Part shown: in pieces, positions 8,510 to 17,900 of the stretch
How positions within the stretch are numbered: position 1 is the stretch's first letter
Layout: every line of letters begins with the position of its first letter
NCBI GenBank assembly: GCA_937928685.1
Contig: CALGJU010000249.1
Location: 1-34,764, forward strand
Reading direction: 5' to 3'
Length of the DNA stretch: 34,764 nt
DNA from: an uncultured Granulosicoccaceae bacterium
Lineage (GTDB): Bacteria; Pseudomonadota; Gammaproteobacteria; Granulosicoccales; Granulosicoccaceae
Notes under the pieces: generated by a model
The model's input: only the letters and a program-made list of their open reading frames with translations
What the model was told of the DNA's origin: nothing
Databases searched by the model: none
Program-made: the position numbers and the translations under genes

Positions 8510-9542
8510 AAAACTTGCAATCATTGGTGATCAGTTCATGTTGCCAGAGGTGTTCGAAAAAGAAATTATCGCCGCGTGTGGAGAGGTTTTTGACATGAAA
8601 TGTATGGCCAACGGTTGGCCGGAGGAGCCGATGGAGCATGGCTATGCGGTCGCAGGTATGGATGGTCTCAAAGAGTACATTGGTGATCCGGATGAAATAT
8701 GCCGGTTTATAGATGATGCAGAAATATTGGTCACTCATCTTGCGCCGTTGTCAGCGTCGATGTTTGAACGACTACCCGCTTTGCAGATGGTGGCGGTGTC
8801 GCGGGGCGGTCCGGTCAATATTGATATGAACGCCGCGCGCGATCACAACGTGCTGGTGGTGAATACGCCCGGTCGCAATGCAAGTGCGGTGGCTGAATTT
8901 ACCATCGGTGCTATTCTCGCTGAAACACGCCGCATTCGGGTTGGCCATGAAAGCCTGCGCAACCGGCAATGGCGTGGTGACCTGTACCGTGCCGATTTAA
9001 CCGGCAAGGAACTGCATGAAATGACAATTGGTGTGGTGGGTTACGGGCAGATTGGTACGCGGCTGGTGAAATTGCTGCGTGCTTTCGGGTCTAAAATATT
9101 GGTTAATGATCCCTATGTGCAACTCGACCCGGACGATCTTGCAGCAGGTGTTACCCAAGTCACCTATGAGGAAATTCTACGCGAATCAGATGTACTAACG
9201 CTGCATGCACGAGTCACCGATGAAACTACTCATATGATCAACGCAGAGTCACTGTCTTGTATGCGTAACGACGCTGTGCTTATCAATACCGCACGAGGGC
9301 CACTGGTGGATTATCCGGCCCTGGTACAGGCGTTGAAGACCGGCGCTATCGCCGGCGCGGTGCTTGAAACCTTTGATATCGAGCCTGTACCTCTTGATGC
9401 CGAGTTGCTGTCAATGCCGAACGTGACGTTGACTCCGCACATTGCAGGCGCCAGTGTCTTCACAGTGACCAAAGCAGCGAAGATGGCAGCCAATGAGGTG
9501 TATCGGTATCTGCACCAGAAGCCACCGGTAAACCCGTGTTAA
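8502..9542 (+). CDS. NAD-dependent D-2-hydroxyacid dehydrogenase family protein
   Basis: Oxidoreductase of the D-isomer 2-hydroxyacid dehydrogenase family (SerA/GhrB-like fold), 346 residues, GTG start with AGGAAAA 4 nt upstream. The Rossmann motif is GYGQIG (180-185) and the catalytic set is R265 (NTARGPLVD), E294 (ETFDIEP) and H313 (TPHIAG). It interconverts a 2-hydroxyacid and a 2-ketoacid; the exact substrate is unknown. In this operon it lies between the EryA-like kinase and the FAD dehydrogenase, yet no step of the known erythritol route needs a hydroxyacid dehydrogenase. That hints at a C2-C4 hydroxyacid by-product such as glycolate, glycerate or tetronate. It could also act on a phosphorylated hydroxyacid, like SerA. 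The family call is firm and the role inferred. Confidence 0.88.
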   Translation: MSRKLAIIGDQFMLPEVFEKEIIAACGEVFDMKCMANGWPEEPMEHGYAVAGMDGLKEYIGDPDEICRFIDDAEILVTHLAPLSASMFERLPALQMVAVSRGGPVNIDMNAARDHNVLVVNTPGRNASAVAEFTIGAILAETRRIRVGHESLRNRQWRGDLYRADLTGKELHEMTIGVVGYGQIGTRLVKLLRAFGSKILVNDPYVQLDPDDLAAGVTQVTYEEILRESDVLTLHARVTDETTHMINAESLSCMRNDAVLINTARGPLVDYPALVQALKTGAIAGAVLETFDIEPVPLDAELLSMPNVTLTPHIAGASVFTVTKAAKMAANEVYRYLHQKPPVNPC

Positions 9543-9575
9543 CAATAAAATAAACTATACAGCTGGCTGACATCA

Positions 9576-11156
9576 GTGGACGATACTGCAACAGTAGATT
9601 TATTTGTAATTGGCGGCGGCATTAACGGCACTGGCATCGCTCGCGATGCAGCGGGCAGAGGGCTGTCTGTTGTACTGTGTGAAAAAGATGATCTGGCCGA
9701 AGGCACCAGTTCGCGTTCCGGAAAGTTAATACACGGCGGATTACGCTACCTCGAATATTACGAATTCAGACTGGTGCGTGAAGCACTGATTGAACGTGAA
9801 GTCTTGTTGGCGTCAGCGCCGCATATCATTTGGCCCATGCGCTTCGTGCTGCCGCACAGTGCGCAGGACAGGCCAGCATGGCTGATTCGTCTCGGGCTGT
9901 TTTTGTATGATCATCTCGGTGGCCGCAAAAAGCTACCGCCGACACGGGTAGTGAACTTACACCAGGCCAGTGAGGGCATGCCACTAAAGGATCAATACCG
10001 GAAGGGGTTTGAATATTCGGATTGCTGGGTAGATGATGCCCGACTGGTTGTGCTGAACGCACTGGATGCGCAGCGACACGGCGCGACGGTGCTTACCCGA
10101 ACCCGTGTTCAGTCGGCCAGAAGAGTCGGTGATCACTGGCGGATTCAAGTAATGGATAACCAATCGCGGGTGCAAGAGTATCGTGCTCGTGCACTGGTCA
10201 ACGCCGCAGGACCATGGGTCAACAGGGTGATCAATACCATTGAAGGTGCGCGCACATCGCGAAATGTCCGGTTGGTCAAGGGCAGTCATATAGTGGTAAG
10301 AAAATTCTGGCAGGGTGATCAGGCTTACTTACTTCAGAATGCTGATAAGCGTGTGATATTTGTTAACCCTTATCTAAAAAACTACGCTTTGATCGGAACC
10401 ACAGATATCCCCCATGAGGGAGACCCAGAGTCTGTTGTCGTGGATGAAAATGAAATCCACTATCTTATAGGTACGGTAAACAGGTACTTCAAGAATGCCC
10501 TGTCAGCAGATGATGTTGTGCAGTCTTATGCGGGTGTTCGGCCTTTATATGACGATGCATCGGATAGTCCCAGTGCGGTTACCAGAGACTACGTCTTTGA
10601 TGTTGATGCTACCGATAAGCAAGCGCCATTGCTTTCGGTGTTTGGCGGAAAAATAACTACCTTTCGCAAGCTGGCCGAACACGCACTTAATCAACTCAAA
10701 CCCTACTTTGAAAACCCAGGTGAGCCATGGACTGCTTCTGCCGTTTTACCCGGTGGGGACATTGATGATGCAGACTTCCCGGCTTTTCTCGGCACCATTC
10801 AACGTAATTACCCCTGGCTTGAACATGCAACCTGCGAACATTTGGTCAGAGCCTATGGAACACAGATGTCAGCGGTTATTGGCGGTGCCACCGGAATCGC
10901 TGAGCTGGGTGAACGATTTGCCGCCTCCTTTTATGAACGTGAAGCGCTGTATCTACTGGAACACGAGTGGGCACAGACAGCTGATGACATCCTGTACCGA
11001 CGCACCAAGCACGGTGTTTATATGACCGAAGTGCAGCGCAACAGGTTTGTCGACTGGTGCACTCAGAGACAACGCGTATCTGAGTGTGACGATTCGGTTC
11101 AATACGACAATACTGGCCATAACCCTATTGATCTTCTACAACCGGTCAGTGAATAG
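9576..11156 (+). CDS. glpD: FAD-dependent polyol-phosphate dehydrogenase (GlpD/EryB family)
   Basis: Membrane-associated flavoprotein that oxidises a polyol phosphate to a ketose phosphate and passes electrons to quinone. 526 residues from a GTG start; the FAD-binding motif is IGGGINGTG (12-20). It is very close to E. coli GlpD: KLIHGGLRYLE-YEFRLV-EAL-EREVLL, GFEYSDCWVDDARLV, GPWV, KGSHIVV, IGTTDI, SVFGGK-TT-RKLAEHAL and the C-terminal DD-L-RRTK-G. Brucella EryB, erythritol-4-phosphate dehydrogenase, belongs to the same family. Because the neighbours are EryA-like and EryD-like, an EryB role is the better inference than glycerol 3-phosphate oxidation, and no glycerol kinase or facilitator is seen. 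Sequence alone does not separate the two; the symbol names the family. It is 33 bp after the hydroxyacid dehydrogenase. Confidence 0.85.
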   Translation: MDDTATVDLFVIGGGINGTGIARDAAGRGLSVVLCEKDDLAEGTSSRSGKLIHGGLRYLEYYEFRLVREALIEREVLLASAPHIIWPMRFVLPHSAQDRPAWLIRLGLFLYDHLGGRKKLPPTRVVNLHQASEGMPLKDQYRKGFEYSDCWVDDARLVVLNALDAQRHGATVLTRTRVQSARRVGDHWRIQVMDNQSRVQEYRARALVNAAGPWVNRVINTIEGARTSRNVRLVKGSHIVVRKFWQGDQAYLLQNADKRVIFVNPYLKNYALIGTTDIPHEGDPESVVVDENEIHYLIGTVNRYFKNALSADDVVQSYAGVRPLYDDASDSPSAVTRDYVFDVDATDKQAPLLSVFGGKITTFRKLAEHALNQLKPYFENPGEPWTASAVLPGGDIDDADFPAFLGTIQRNYPWLEHATCEHLVRAYGTQMSAVIGGATGIAELGERFAASFYEREALYLLEHEWAQTADDILYRRTKHGVYMTEVQRNRFVDWCTQRQRVSECDDSVQYDNTGHNPIDLLQPVSE

Positions 11157-11164
11157 GAACACAT

Positions 11165-12253
11165 ATGAGCACCAGGACCGCTGAATTCCAACACCTGCTT
11201 GAGCTGTCTGCACTAGTCGGTGCCGACCCGGCTTTGGTGCAGGCAGCCGGTGGTAATACGTCGATAAAAGAAAAGGGCACACTGTGGATCAAGGCATCCG
11301 GCACGTGGCTGATGAATGCGCTCACCGCAGAAATCATGGTGCCTGTGGCACTGTCCCCATTGTTGCAGGCGATGGATGAAAATAACCCGCTGGCAGAGCG
11401 CTCCGAATCATTTGTGTTGAAGGATCAAAATCCGGGGGGATTGCGTCCGTCGATTGAAACCACAGTACATGCGGCTTTGCCACAGAAAATTGTAGTGCAT
11501 GTGCATTGTGTGGAAACCATTGCCATTGCAGCAAGGCACGACGCCGTCACGGTGTTAGCGACACTGCTCGATGATTTTAATTGGCGTTATGTTCCGTATG
11601 TACGACCCGGTTTGCCATTGTCCCGTTCTATCGTAAAGTCCCTGCATGATGATCACAACACTCCGGCGGACGTTATTATTCTTGGCAATCATGGCTTAGT
11701 GGTGGCCGCAGAGAGTGTCACAGACGTGCAGCGTCTTTTAAGTCGCGTATGCTCAGCCTTAAAGCAACCGGTGCGACAGGCGTTACCAGCCGATCAAAAC
11801 AAATTAGAACGTTTGGTCGCCGGGTACGATTACCAGTTGCCGGTAGATGCAGAGGCGCATCATGTAGCGCTTGATGACATCAGTTTGCAAGTGGCCTCCG
11901 CTGGTAGTTTGTATCCTGATCATGTTATTTTTTTGGGCGAGGGGTCAGTGCTGGCACTGAAAAATGAAACGCCTGCTCAAGTCGCGCAACGGTGTGTAAA
12001 AGCTGATCAAGCAGAGCCTGTGTCAATACTGTTTCCGGGTATTGGTGTGGTCATGAAAAACGGCTGCAGCAGCGGCGCGCAGGCGCTTGCGCGCTGTTTG
12101 TCTGACGTGTGCGCTCGCATTCCATCTACCACTGCGGTTAACTATCTCACCGCTGCCCAAAATTACGAACTACTGCACTGGGATGCAGAGCAGTATCGCC
12201 AGACCCTCAATACACCAGATCACACAAAAGAGAACAATCACCTTAATGGATGA
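11165..12253 (+). CDS. Class II aldolase/adducin-family protein (RhaD-like N-half, COG3347 type)
   Basis: Zinc-dependent aldolase-fold enzyme of 362 residues; ATG preceded by AGGAA. The catalytic set is complete: glutamate E98 (SIETTVHAAL), metal ligands H112 and H114 (VVHVHCVE), third histidine H176 (LGNHGLV), and the phosphate-loop QAAGGNTS near 27-33 followed by LWIKASGTW. This pattern matches the aldolase half of the bifunctional RhaD-type proteins (aldolase plus short-chain dehydrogenase), but the dehydrogenase half is missing and replaced by about 150 residues of unassigned C-terminus. Expected chemistry is retro-aldol cleavage of a ketose phosphate to dihydroxyacetone phosphate (DHAP) plus an aldehyde, or a related decarboxylation or epimerisation. 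It takes the place where known erythritol operons have isomerases. The last 8 bases overlap the second kinase gene. Confidence 0.85.
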   Translation: MSTRTAEFQHLLELSALVGADPALVQAAGGNTSIKEKGTLWIKASGTWLMNALTAEIMVPVALSPLLQAMDENNPLAERSESFVLKDQNPGGLRPSIETTVHAALPQKIVVHVHCVETIAIAARHDAVTVLATLLDDFNWRYVPYVRPGLPLSRSIVKSLHDDHNTPADVIILGNHGLVVAAESVTDVQRLLSRVCSALKQPVRQALPADQNKLERLVAGYDYQLPVDAEAHHVALDDISLQVASAGSLYPDHVIFLGEGSVLALKNETPAQVAQRCVKADQAEPVSILFPGIGVVMKNGCSSGAQALARCLSDVCARIPSTTAVNYLTAAQNYELLHWDAEQYRQTLNTPDHTKENNHLNG

Positions 12254-13550
12254 AGTTAATTTCCTTGGTATCGATGTCGGTACGACTGGTGTTCGGGCTG
12301 CACTGGTTAATTCGAACGGGGCGCTGCTCAGATCAGCCGGTTCATCGATGGCGGAACACGGTAGCAACCATCGGGATCCCCGGGTATGGCGGGCGGCGTT
12401 GGATGCGGTGCTGGATCAACTAGCCGGTCAACAGGCGGATCAACAGGCAGATCAATCTGCAACAGATGCTCCGTTAAGTGCGATTAGTGTTGATGCTACG
12501 TCTGGAACGGTGGTGCCCATCGATGCCAGCGGGAATCCGGTGTCTGACGCATTGATGTACAACGATCCGGTAAATGATATCAAACTCCTTGCACAGATAA
12601 AGGCACATGCTCCGGTTGAAAGTGCAGTACATGGTGCCTCATCCGCGCTGGCACGAGCGATGACATTGCAGGCGATACCGGGTGCTGTAAAAGTAATCCA
12701 TCAGGCGGACTGGATAGCGGGGCAATTGTCTGGTCGTTTTGATATCAGTGATGAAAGTAATGCGCTGAAAACCGGATACGATCCCGTTAACCGATGCTGG
12801 CCGGACTGGCTGGCGGATACTGCCATGCGCAGAGAGTTATTGCCTGAGGTGGTGCCGGCAGGTGCGATAACCGGAACAGTCTCACCACAGGCGGCCAAAC
12901 GATATCAGCTGAGTCAGAGTACTGCTGTGGTCGCTGGTGTGACGGACGGTTGCGCGTCTTTCCTCGCTACCGGCGCCGGAGAAATCGGTGACGCTGTGAC
13001 TGCACTGGGTTCAACAGTCACCATGAAAATGCTGTGTGATCAACCTTTATTCAATCCGGCTTTTGGTGTTTACAGTCACCGTATCGGTGACCGATGGCTT
13101 GCAGGTGGTGCATCGAATACAGGGGGTAATGTACTGGCGTATTATTTTACTTCGGATGAATTAGCCGAACTGTCTTCACAGATAGACGTTAGCAGGGCCG
13201 CCACGCTTGACTACTATCCGCTGTTAACACCGGGGGAGCGATTTCCGCATAACCAAGCTGACTGGCAACCGCGCCTGTCGCCGCGACCTTCGAATGACGT
13301 CGAGTTTCTGCACGAATTGTTTGAAGGGATGGCCGCGATCGAATCACTGGGCTATCAACGTCTGGCAGAGCTGGGTGCTCCACAGCAGGTTTCCGTGCGC
13401 ACAGTCGGTGGTGGTGCTAAAAATCATCACTGGTCTAAGATCAGGCAGCGGCACTTAGGGGTACCGTTTAAAGCATCTGTCTCTGCGGAAGCTGCGGTCG
13501 GCTCGGCGCTATTGGCACGTGATGCGATGAAAAAAGTGAAAACTGTATGA
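12246..13550 (+). CDS. FGGY-family kinase, D-ribulokinase-like (SePSK/plant XK-1 type)
   Basis: ATP-dependent sugar kinase, 434 residues, shorter than the classical FGGY length of about 500. The ATG at 12246 overlaps the aldolase stop by 8 nt; a longer frame from 12087 lies inside the aldolase and is rejected. N-terminal motif LGIDVGTTG (catalytic D10 region), base D234 in GVTDGCASFLATGA, and the SLGSTVTMK-like and GGASNTGG motifs. As I remember it, the cyanobacterial SePSK and Arabidopsis XK-1 D-ribulose kinases share DATSGTVV, YNDP, QADWI, ALK-GYDP, YSH-IGDRWL-GGASN, GERFP and GYQRL-ELGA. It probably phosphorylates a ketose such as ribulose or erythrulose, or a ketose phosphate. A short in-frame duplication (QQAD-QQAD at residues about 61-69, bases 12431-12454) looks like recent slippage. 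It is coupled to the HAD gene by ATGA. Confidence 0.82.
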   Translation: MDEVNFLGIDVGTTGVRAALVNSNGALLRSAGSSMAEHGSNHRDPRVWRAALDAVLDQLAGQQADQQADQSATDAPLSAISVDATSGTVVPIDASGNPVSDALMYNDPVNDIKLLAQIKAHAPVESAVHGASSALARAMTLQAIPGAVKVIHQADWIAGQLSGRFDISDESNALKTGYDPVNRCWPDWLADTAMRRELLPEVVPAGAITGTVSPQAAKRYQLSQSTAVVAGVTDGCASFLATGAGEIGDAVTALGSTVTMKMLCDQPLFNPAFGVYSHRIGDRWLAGGASNTGGNVLAYYFTSDELAELSSQIDVSRAATLDYYPLLTPGERFPHNQADWQPRLSPRPSNDVEFLHELFEGMAAIESLGYQRLAELGAPQQVSVRTVGGGAKNHHWSKIRQRHLGVPFKASVSAEAAVGSALLARDAMKKVKTV

Positions 13551-14413
13551 ATCCGGGTTCCCCCGTCTCTATTGATAGCGTGGCAGAGCTCGTGCCACGC
13601 TTTAAAACATTTCTGGTGGATCAGTTCGGCGTGTTGCACAACGGTTTTGATCCTTATCCTGGTGCCGCGCGTGCGTTGCGAACACTTAAAAGTGCTGGTG
13701 GTCGGATAATTATTATTTCTAACTCAGGCAAGCGTGCGTCAGTAAACAAAACGCGAATGCATAGCCTCGGTTTTGATGATGATTGCTTTGATGAATTGGT
13801 GACATCAGGGGAAGTCGCGTGGCACCTTCTACAACACCACTTCATAGGAAATCGTTTTGCAGCCGGGGCGCAGTGTTTTTTTCTATCGAACAATGATGAT
13901 CGTAGTGCGGTCGAAGGGCTTGATCTAAATGAGGTTGACAACGTTAACGATGCAGAGCTGATATTGCTTTCCGGGCAACACCTTGACGGTCACGGATTAA
14001 CTTCCGTTTGTCAGTTGCTGGAAGCGGCTGTGAGGCGCAATATTCCGTGTATCTGTACCAATCCAGACAAGGTGGCCTATGCAGCCGGCGGAAAAGTATT
14101 TTCATCAGGAGCGGTCGCGCAGTGGTATGAGTCCCATGGCGGAGAGGTTATCTGGCTGGGCAAGCCTTATGCGGAGATCTATGAACACATATTCTCCACT
14201 CAGGCGATCGACGATCTCCGCTCCGTGGTGTGTGTTGGTGACAGTGTTGAACACGACATAAAAGGCGGGGCACAACTTGGCCTTTCAACATTGTTGGTGA
14301 GAACAGGTATCAACGATCACCTGAATGATAATGATCTGCGATCGTTGTACCTTGAGCACGACGTAGTGCCGGACTTTGTGATTCCCGGTATTTCGTGTGG
14401 CAGTGCCAATTAG
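13547..14413 (+). CDS. HAD-superfamily class IIA hydrolase (TIGR01459/NagD-like phosphatase)
   Basis: Predicted phosphatase of 288 residues. Motif I is LVDQFGVLHNG with nucleophile D25 and F27 at the D+2 place where most HAD phosphatases carry the acid/base aspartate; the TIGR01459 subgroup is remembered to have DxWGVLHxG there, so an aromatic is a subgroup feature rather than damage. Motif II is IISNSGKRA (S58), motif III lysine K206 (LGKPYAEIY) and motif IV GDSVEHDIKGG (D232, D237). The cap is of the large IIA kind. Last gene of the polyol operon, coupled to the ribulokinase-like gene by ATGA. In a pathway it could remove phosphate from an aldolase product such as glycolaldehyde phosphate or phosphoglycolate; that is inference. 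It converges with the response regulator gene after a 55 bp gap without a clear terminator. Confidence 0.85.
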   Translation: MNPGSPVSIDSVAELVPRFKTFLVDQFGVLHNGFDPYPGAARALRTLKSAGGRIIIISNSGKRASVNKTRMHSLGFDDDCFDELVTSGEVAWHLLQHHFIGNRFAAGAQCFFLSNNDDRSAVEGLDLNEVDNVNDAELILLSGQHLDGHGLTSVCQLLEAAVRRNIPCICTNPDKVAYAAGGKVFSSGAVAQWYESHGGEVIWLGKPYAEIYEHIFSTQAIDDLRSVVCVGDSVEHDIKGGAQLGLSTLLVRTGINDHLNDNDLRSLYLEHDVVPDFVIPGISCGSAN

Positions 14414-14468
14414 ACGGTGTTGATGAGCCGCAGCGGCTACGTTTATTGAGTCAGGTGTGGGGCGGGGT

Positions 14469-14921
14469 CTATGCGCGCGGCAATTCCGCAAAATTGAACC
14501 AGTATGAGCAAAAGTTTTCGGCGATACTCTTCATGCCGCTGGCACTCGGTGACTTGCAAATGAACGAGTTCGCGCCTAGTTTATAGGCATGACGGATATC
14601 ATCGGCAGAATTAGAAGTCGTCAGCATAGTGACAGGTAAGTGGCTATGTTCCTCTTCGCTCTTGAGTTTTTGTAGTAACTTAAAGCCATTTTCTTTCGGT
14701 ATATTGATATCAAGCAGAATCACGTCCGGCCTATCAGCCGCCGTATTGGCTGCGTACGCACCACGGCAATTAAGGTAGTCGAACATTTCTTCACCGCTTT
14801 GCACACTGCGGAAGTCCAGACGCTCTTCGTGAGCGCAAAACGCACGTTTGGTCATGTAGATATCTTCGCGGTCGTCATCAATCATTAGCAGAATCGGATT
14901 GGCTTTTATTGATTCTTTCAT
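14469..14921 (-). CDS. Rcp1-like single-domain response regulator
   Basis: Lone receiver, 150 residues. The acidic pocket is D15-D17 (LLMIDDDRED), the phosphoacceptor is D71 (VILLDINIPKENG), the switch threonine falls in VTMLTTSNS and the conserved lysine in FICKSPS. The long insert before the acceptor and the LLQKLKSEEEHSHLPVTMLTTS stretch are typical of the Rcp1 group that partners phytochrome-like and CheB/CheR-fused kinases. There is no output domain, so it acts as a phosphate relay or docking protein. It starts 10 bp after the stop of the giant kinase and is almost surely its partner, translated from the same message. Confidence 0.92.
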   Translation of the reverse strand: MKESIKANPILLMIDDDREDIYMTKRAFCAHEERLDFRSVQSGEEMFDYLNCRGAYAANTAADRPDVILLDINIPKENGFKLLQKLKSEEEHSHLPVTMLTTSNSADDIRHAYKLGANSFICKSPSASGMKSIAENFCSYWFNFAELPRA

Positions 14922-14931
14922 TGTTTTGCCA

Positions 14932-17900
14932 CTAGTGATTAAAGTTAATGATGAAGTTGCTGCCCACGCCCAGCTGGCTTTCAGCCGACAGGGTCCAATG
15001 ATGCTTTTCGCACACCTTGCTGCAGATGGCTAAACCGATTCCGTTTCCTTTGTACTCTTCGTTATTATGCAGCCTGTTAAAGGGTTCGAATATTTTTGTC
15101 GCGAAACTCATATCGAATCCTATGCCGTTATCGGATATTTCGAGCCCATTCTGAAATGGAGCGCGACTAGAAGACACAGATATTTCCAATGCACGGTCTT
15201 TTGCGCGGTACTTGATGCTATTGCTGACTAAATTTACGAATAGTTGTCTTAACAAGCCTTTATCACCTGTCACTTCAGGCAAATCACCTATTGTGATTAT
15301 TGCATTCGATTCTGCAATTGATATCTCAAGCTCGACCTGTACTTCTGCGAGTAAACTATTTAGCGATACCAGTTCGGTATCGGGTTCTTCTTGAGAGGCG
15401 CCCGAATATCGCAGCAGGTCATAAATCAATGTGCTCATCCTTTCGGAAGCATCAACAATGACCTCAAGATGATACTTCGCGTCCCCTGTCAATTTCTCTT
15501 CAAGGTCTTCTTCAAGGAAGTGACTGAACTGCTGTATCTTCCTGAGCGGCTCTTGTAGATCATGGGAGGCGATGAAAGCAAATTGATTTAGGTTTTCATT
15601 GGCAGAAATAAGAAGCTGATTTTGATTTTCTGCTTTTCTTAACACAGTATTTCTTTCAGTTACATCTACCAACACTGCCATTCGCACACCCTGGATGGTG
15701 CCGATTGGTTTTATGGTGCAATTGAGTTCAGCCTCCAAAACAGGTTTATTCGGAACTTCAAAAACAAGCGGCAGGCGATTTGCGCTTCCAATTTTCACGG
15801 CGCGCTTTAACGCTTCCTTATCATCTACGTCAAAATGTTTAACACAGTTTTTACCTGGCACTGTAGTAACGTCAAGACCAAGCTTCTCGCAAAGTCTGTT
15901 ACTGCAAGAGATGATGAGACCGTCCTCGTCACAGAGAAACATCATTGTCGGTACGGTCAAGAACAAGCTGTTGTAGTATTCATTCTGGTTGCCCATGAAT
16001 TCCAGCTGTTCCAGATTGCCAATCAGGAAGCTTACCCAGCCACCAATTAACATACACAGGTTCTCATCCTGTTCGCTAAAAGCTCTTGACCTTGATGTTG
16101 AGGAAGAGAAATTCACTGTTCCGTAGGGACCGCACGCGGTGTTAACCACTGATCCGACGAAACTTTCAATGTCTGTGTTTTGCTGACACGGCAGGTTACT
16201 GTATTCGCTATGGCTTACATCATCAATTGCTAATGACAGGCCTGATTCTACGAAAACACTGCATAGCGTATCCTGTAGATTCAGTTTTGATCCTATCTTC
16301 AGGTTTTGCGGGTTTTTGCCTATAACACAGGTGATTTCATAGGTTTCCCCTAAGATCATGCTAATGATGGCGGTGTCTAAGGAATAGTAATCGAGGCCGA
16401 TTTGCAGGATTTGAGCAAGTCGTTCATGAAAGTCTAAGGTGTCGTTGGCAACAATGCTGAAAAGTTGTTCGACTATTGCACGGTAGTTGTATTCGTCTGT
16501 ACAGTCAAAACCATTGGTTTGATATGCATCTATGTTGATGCCGTCTTCAGAAATAGAACGTGTGAATACGTTGGAATGTGAGAGTTTTCCATCAGGGTAG
16601 GTGACAGAGAAAATACCAGCGTCAGTTTCATTGGGAGCAAGTTGATTCACTAGGTTGCGGAGGGTTTGCTGATCTTCCTCGCTTCGAATGCTGAAAATAT
16701 TCTGACCGATGAGTTTTTCGGAGGTTGTACCCCATCGCTTGGCATATGGTTCATTGCAGAAAAGGATCGCATTGGTTTGCGCATCCCATTTGACGAAGTA
16801 ACTGTCTGTACATTCCAGAATATCACGATACTGAAGGTCTAATTCCGCGAGTTTTGACTTAATATATTCAATGTCGGAGATGTCTATCACCGTGATCATA
16901 ACGCCGTTGTGATGATGATCAACGCTGTCATAGGGCATTATCCGCAACAGGTACACTTTGTGATCCACAGTCACTTGAATTTCGTGTGTTTCGCCTTTTT
17001 TATTTGTGCTGTAGATCAGTCCGAGAATATCTTGATCGGTGTTGACAATGGTGATGTGATTGATCGACCGACCGATATCTTGCGGTAAAATATTAAAGAC
17101 ACTGAGTGAATTGTTGGTATAACGCCTCAAACACAATTTTGTATCCAGATGTACTGTGCCTATTTTTGACGAGTTGAGCAGTACATTGATGTCTGTCTCT
17201 CGCTCTGTCAGTTCCTCATTCTTGCGTTGATACTCAGCGCTCACAGTGTAGAGTTCTTCGTTGACGGAATGCAGCTCCTCATTGGTGCTTTGCATTTCTT
17301 CGTTGGCGGACATTAACTCTTCGTTAGTGCTTTGGAGCTCTTCATTACTGGTTTCGAGCTCTTCTATGGTTGACTGAAGGTTCTCTTCAGATGATCGCAG
17401 GTTACTTTCCAGAACGGCGATTCTTTGTTGAAGCAGAGCCGACGTATCAGTTGTTTTGATGTCAGTGTTGGCAATAGCCTGGTGAGTACTCTTTGTATTT
17501 TCTACCGCCTGTTTTTTTTCTATACAGAGTAAAAGAAATCTCGATGGATCGTCTGGTAAGTCCAGATTAGACAAGGAAACTTCGTATCGACCTGACGATT
17601 TCTCTCTGTTATTAACGTAGGCTACACGATGGAGTTGACTGGACCCTTTCTGTTGGCTCTGATCTATAGCCGTTGTGACAACGACTTTCAGTTCAGGGAT
17701 AATTAGATCTACTATTTTCCTGCTAAACGCACCGGCACTCATTGTTATAAGCTCAGCAGCGTTACCAAATACATGCACAATAGTGCCGTCCTCTGTCAGC
17801 AGGAAGCCTGGAGGAGCATACTGTGTAACAATCGCTTCGAGCGCGCTACGGTGGGCACGTTTATACTGTAGGTTTTCAACAACCGTATTACTTTTTGAGT

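Noticed and set aside
12087-12245. N-terminal extension of the second FGGY kinase
   Set aside because: It lies within the aldolase gene and precedes the conserved LGIDVGTTG start of the family.
14426-14438. AGCCGCAGCGGCT palindrome between convergent genes as a terminator
   Set aside because: The usable stem is only about 4 bp and no T run follows on either strand.
14395-14586. + strand frame of 63 codons after the HAD gene
   Set aside because: Lies antisense to the Rcp1-like receiver, has no ribosome site and no recognisable protein.
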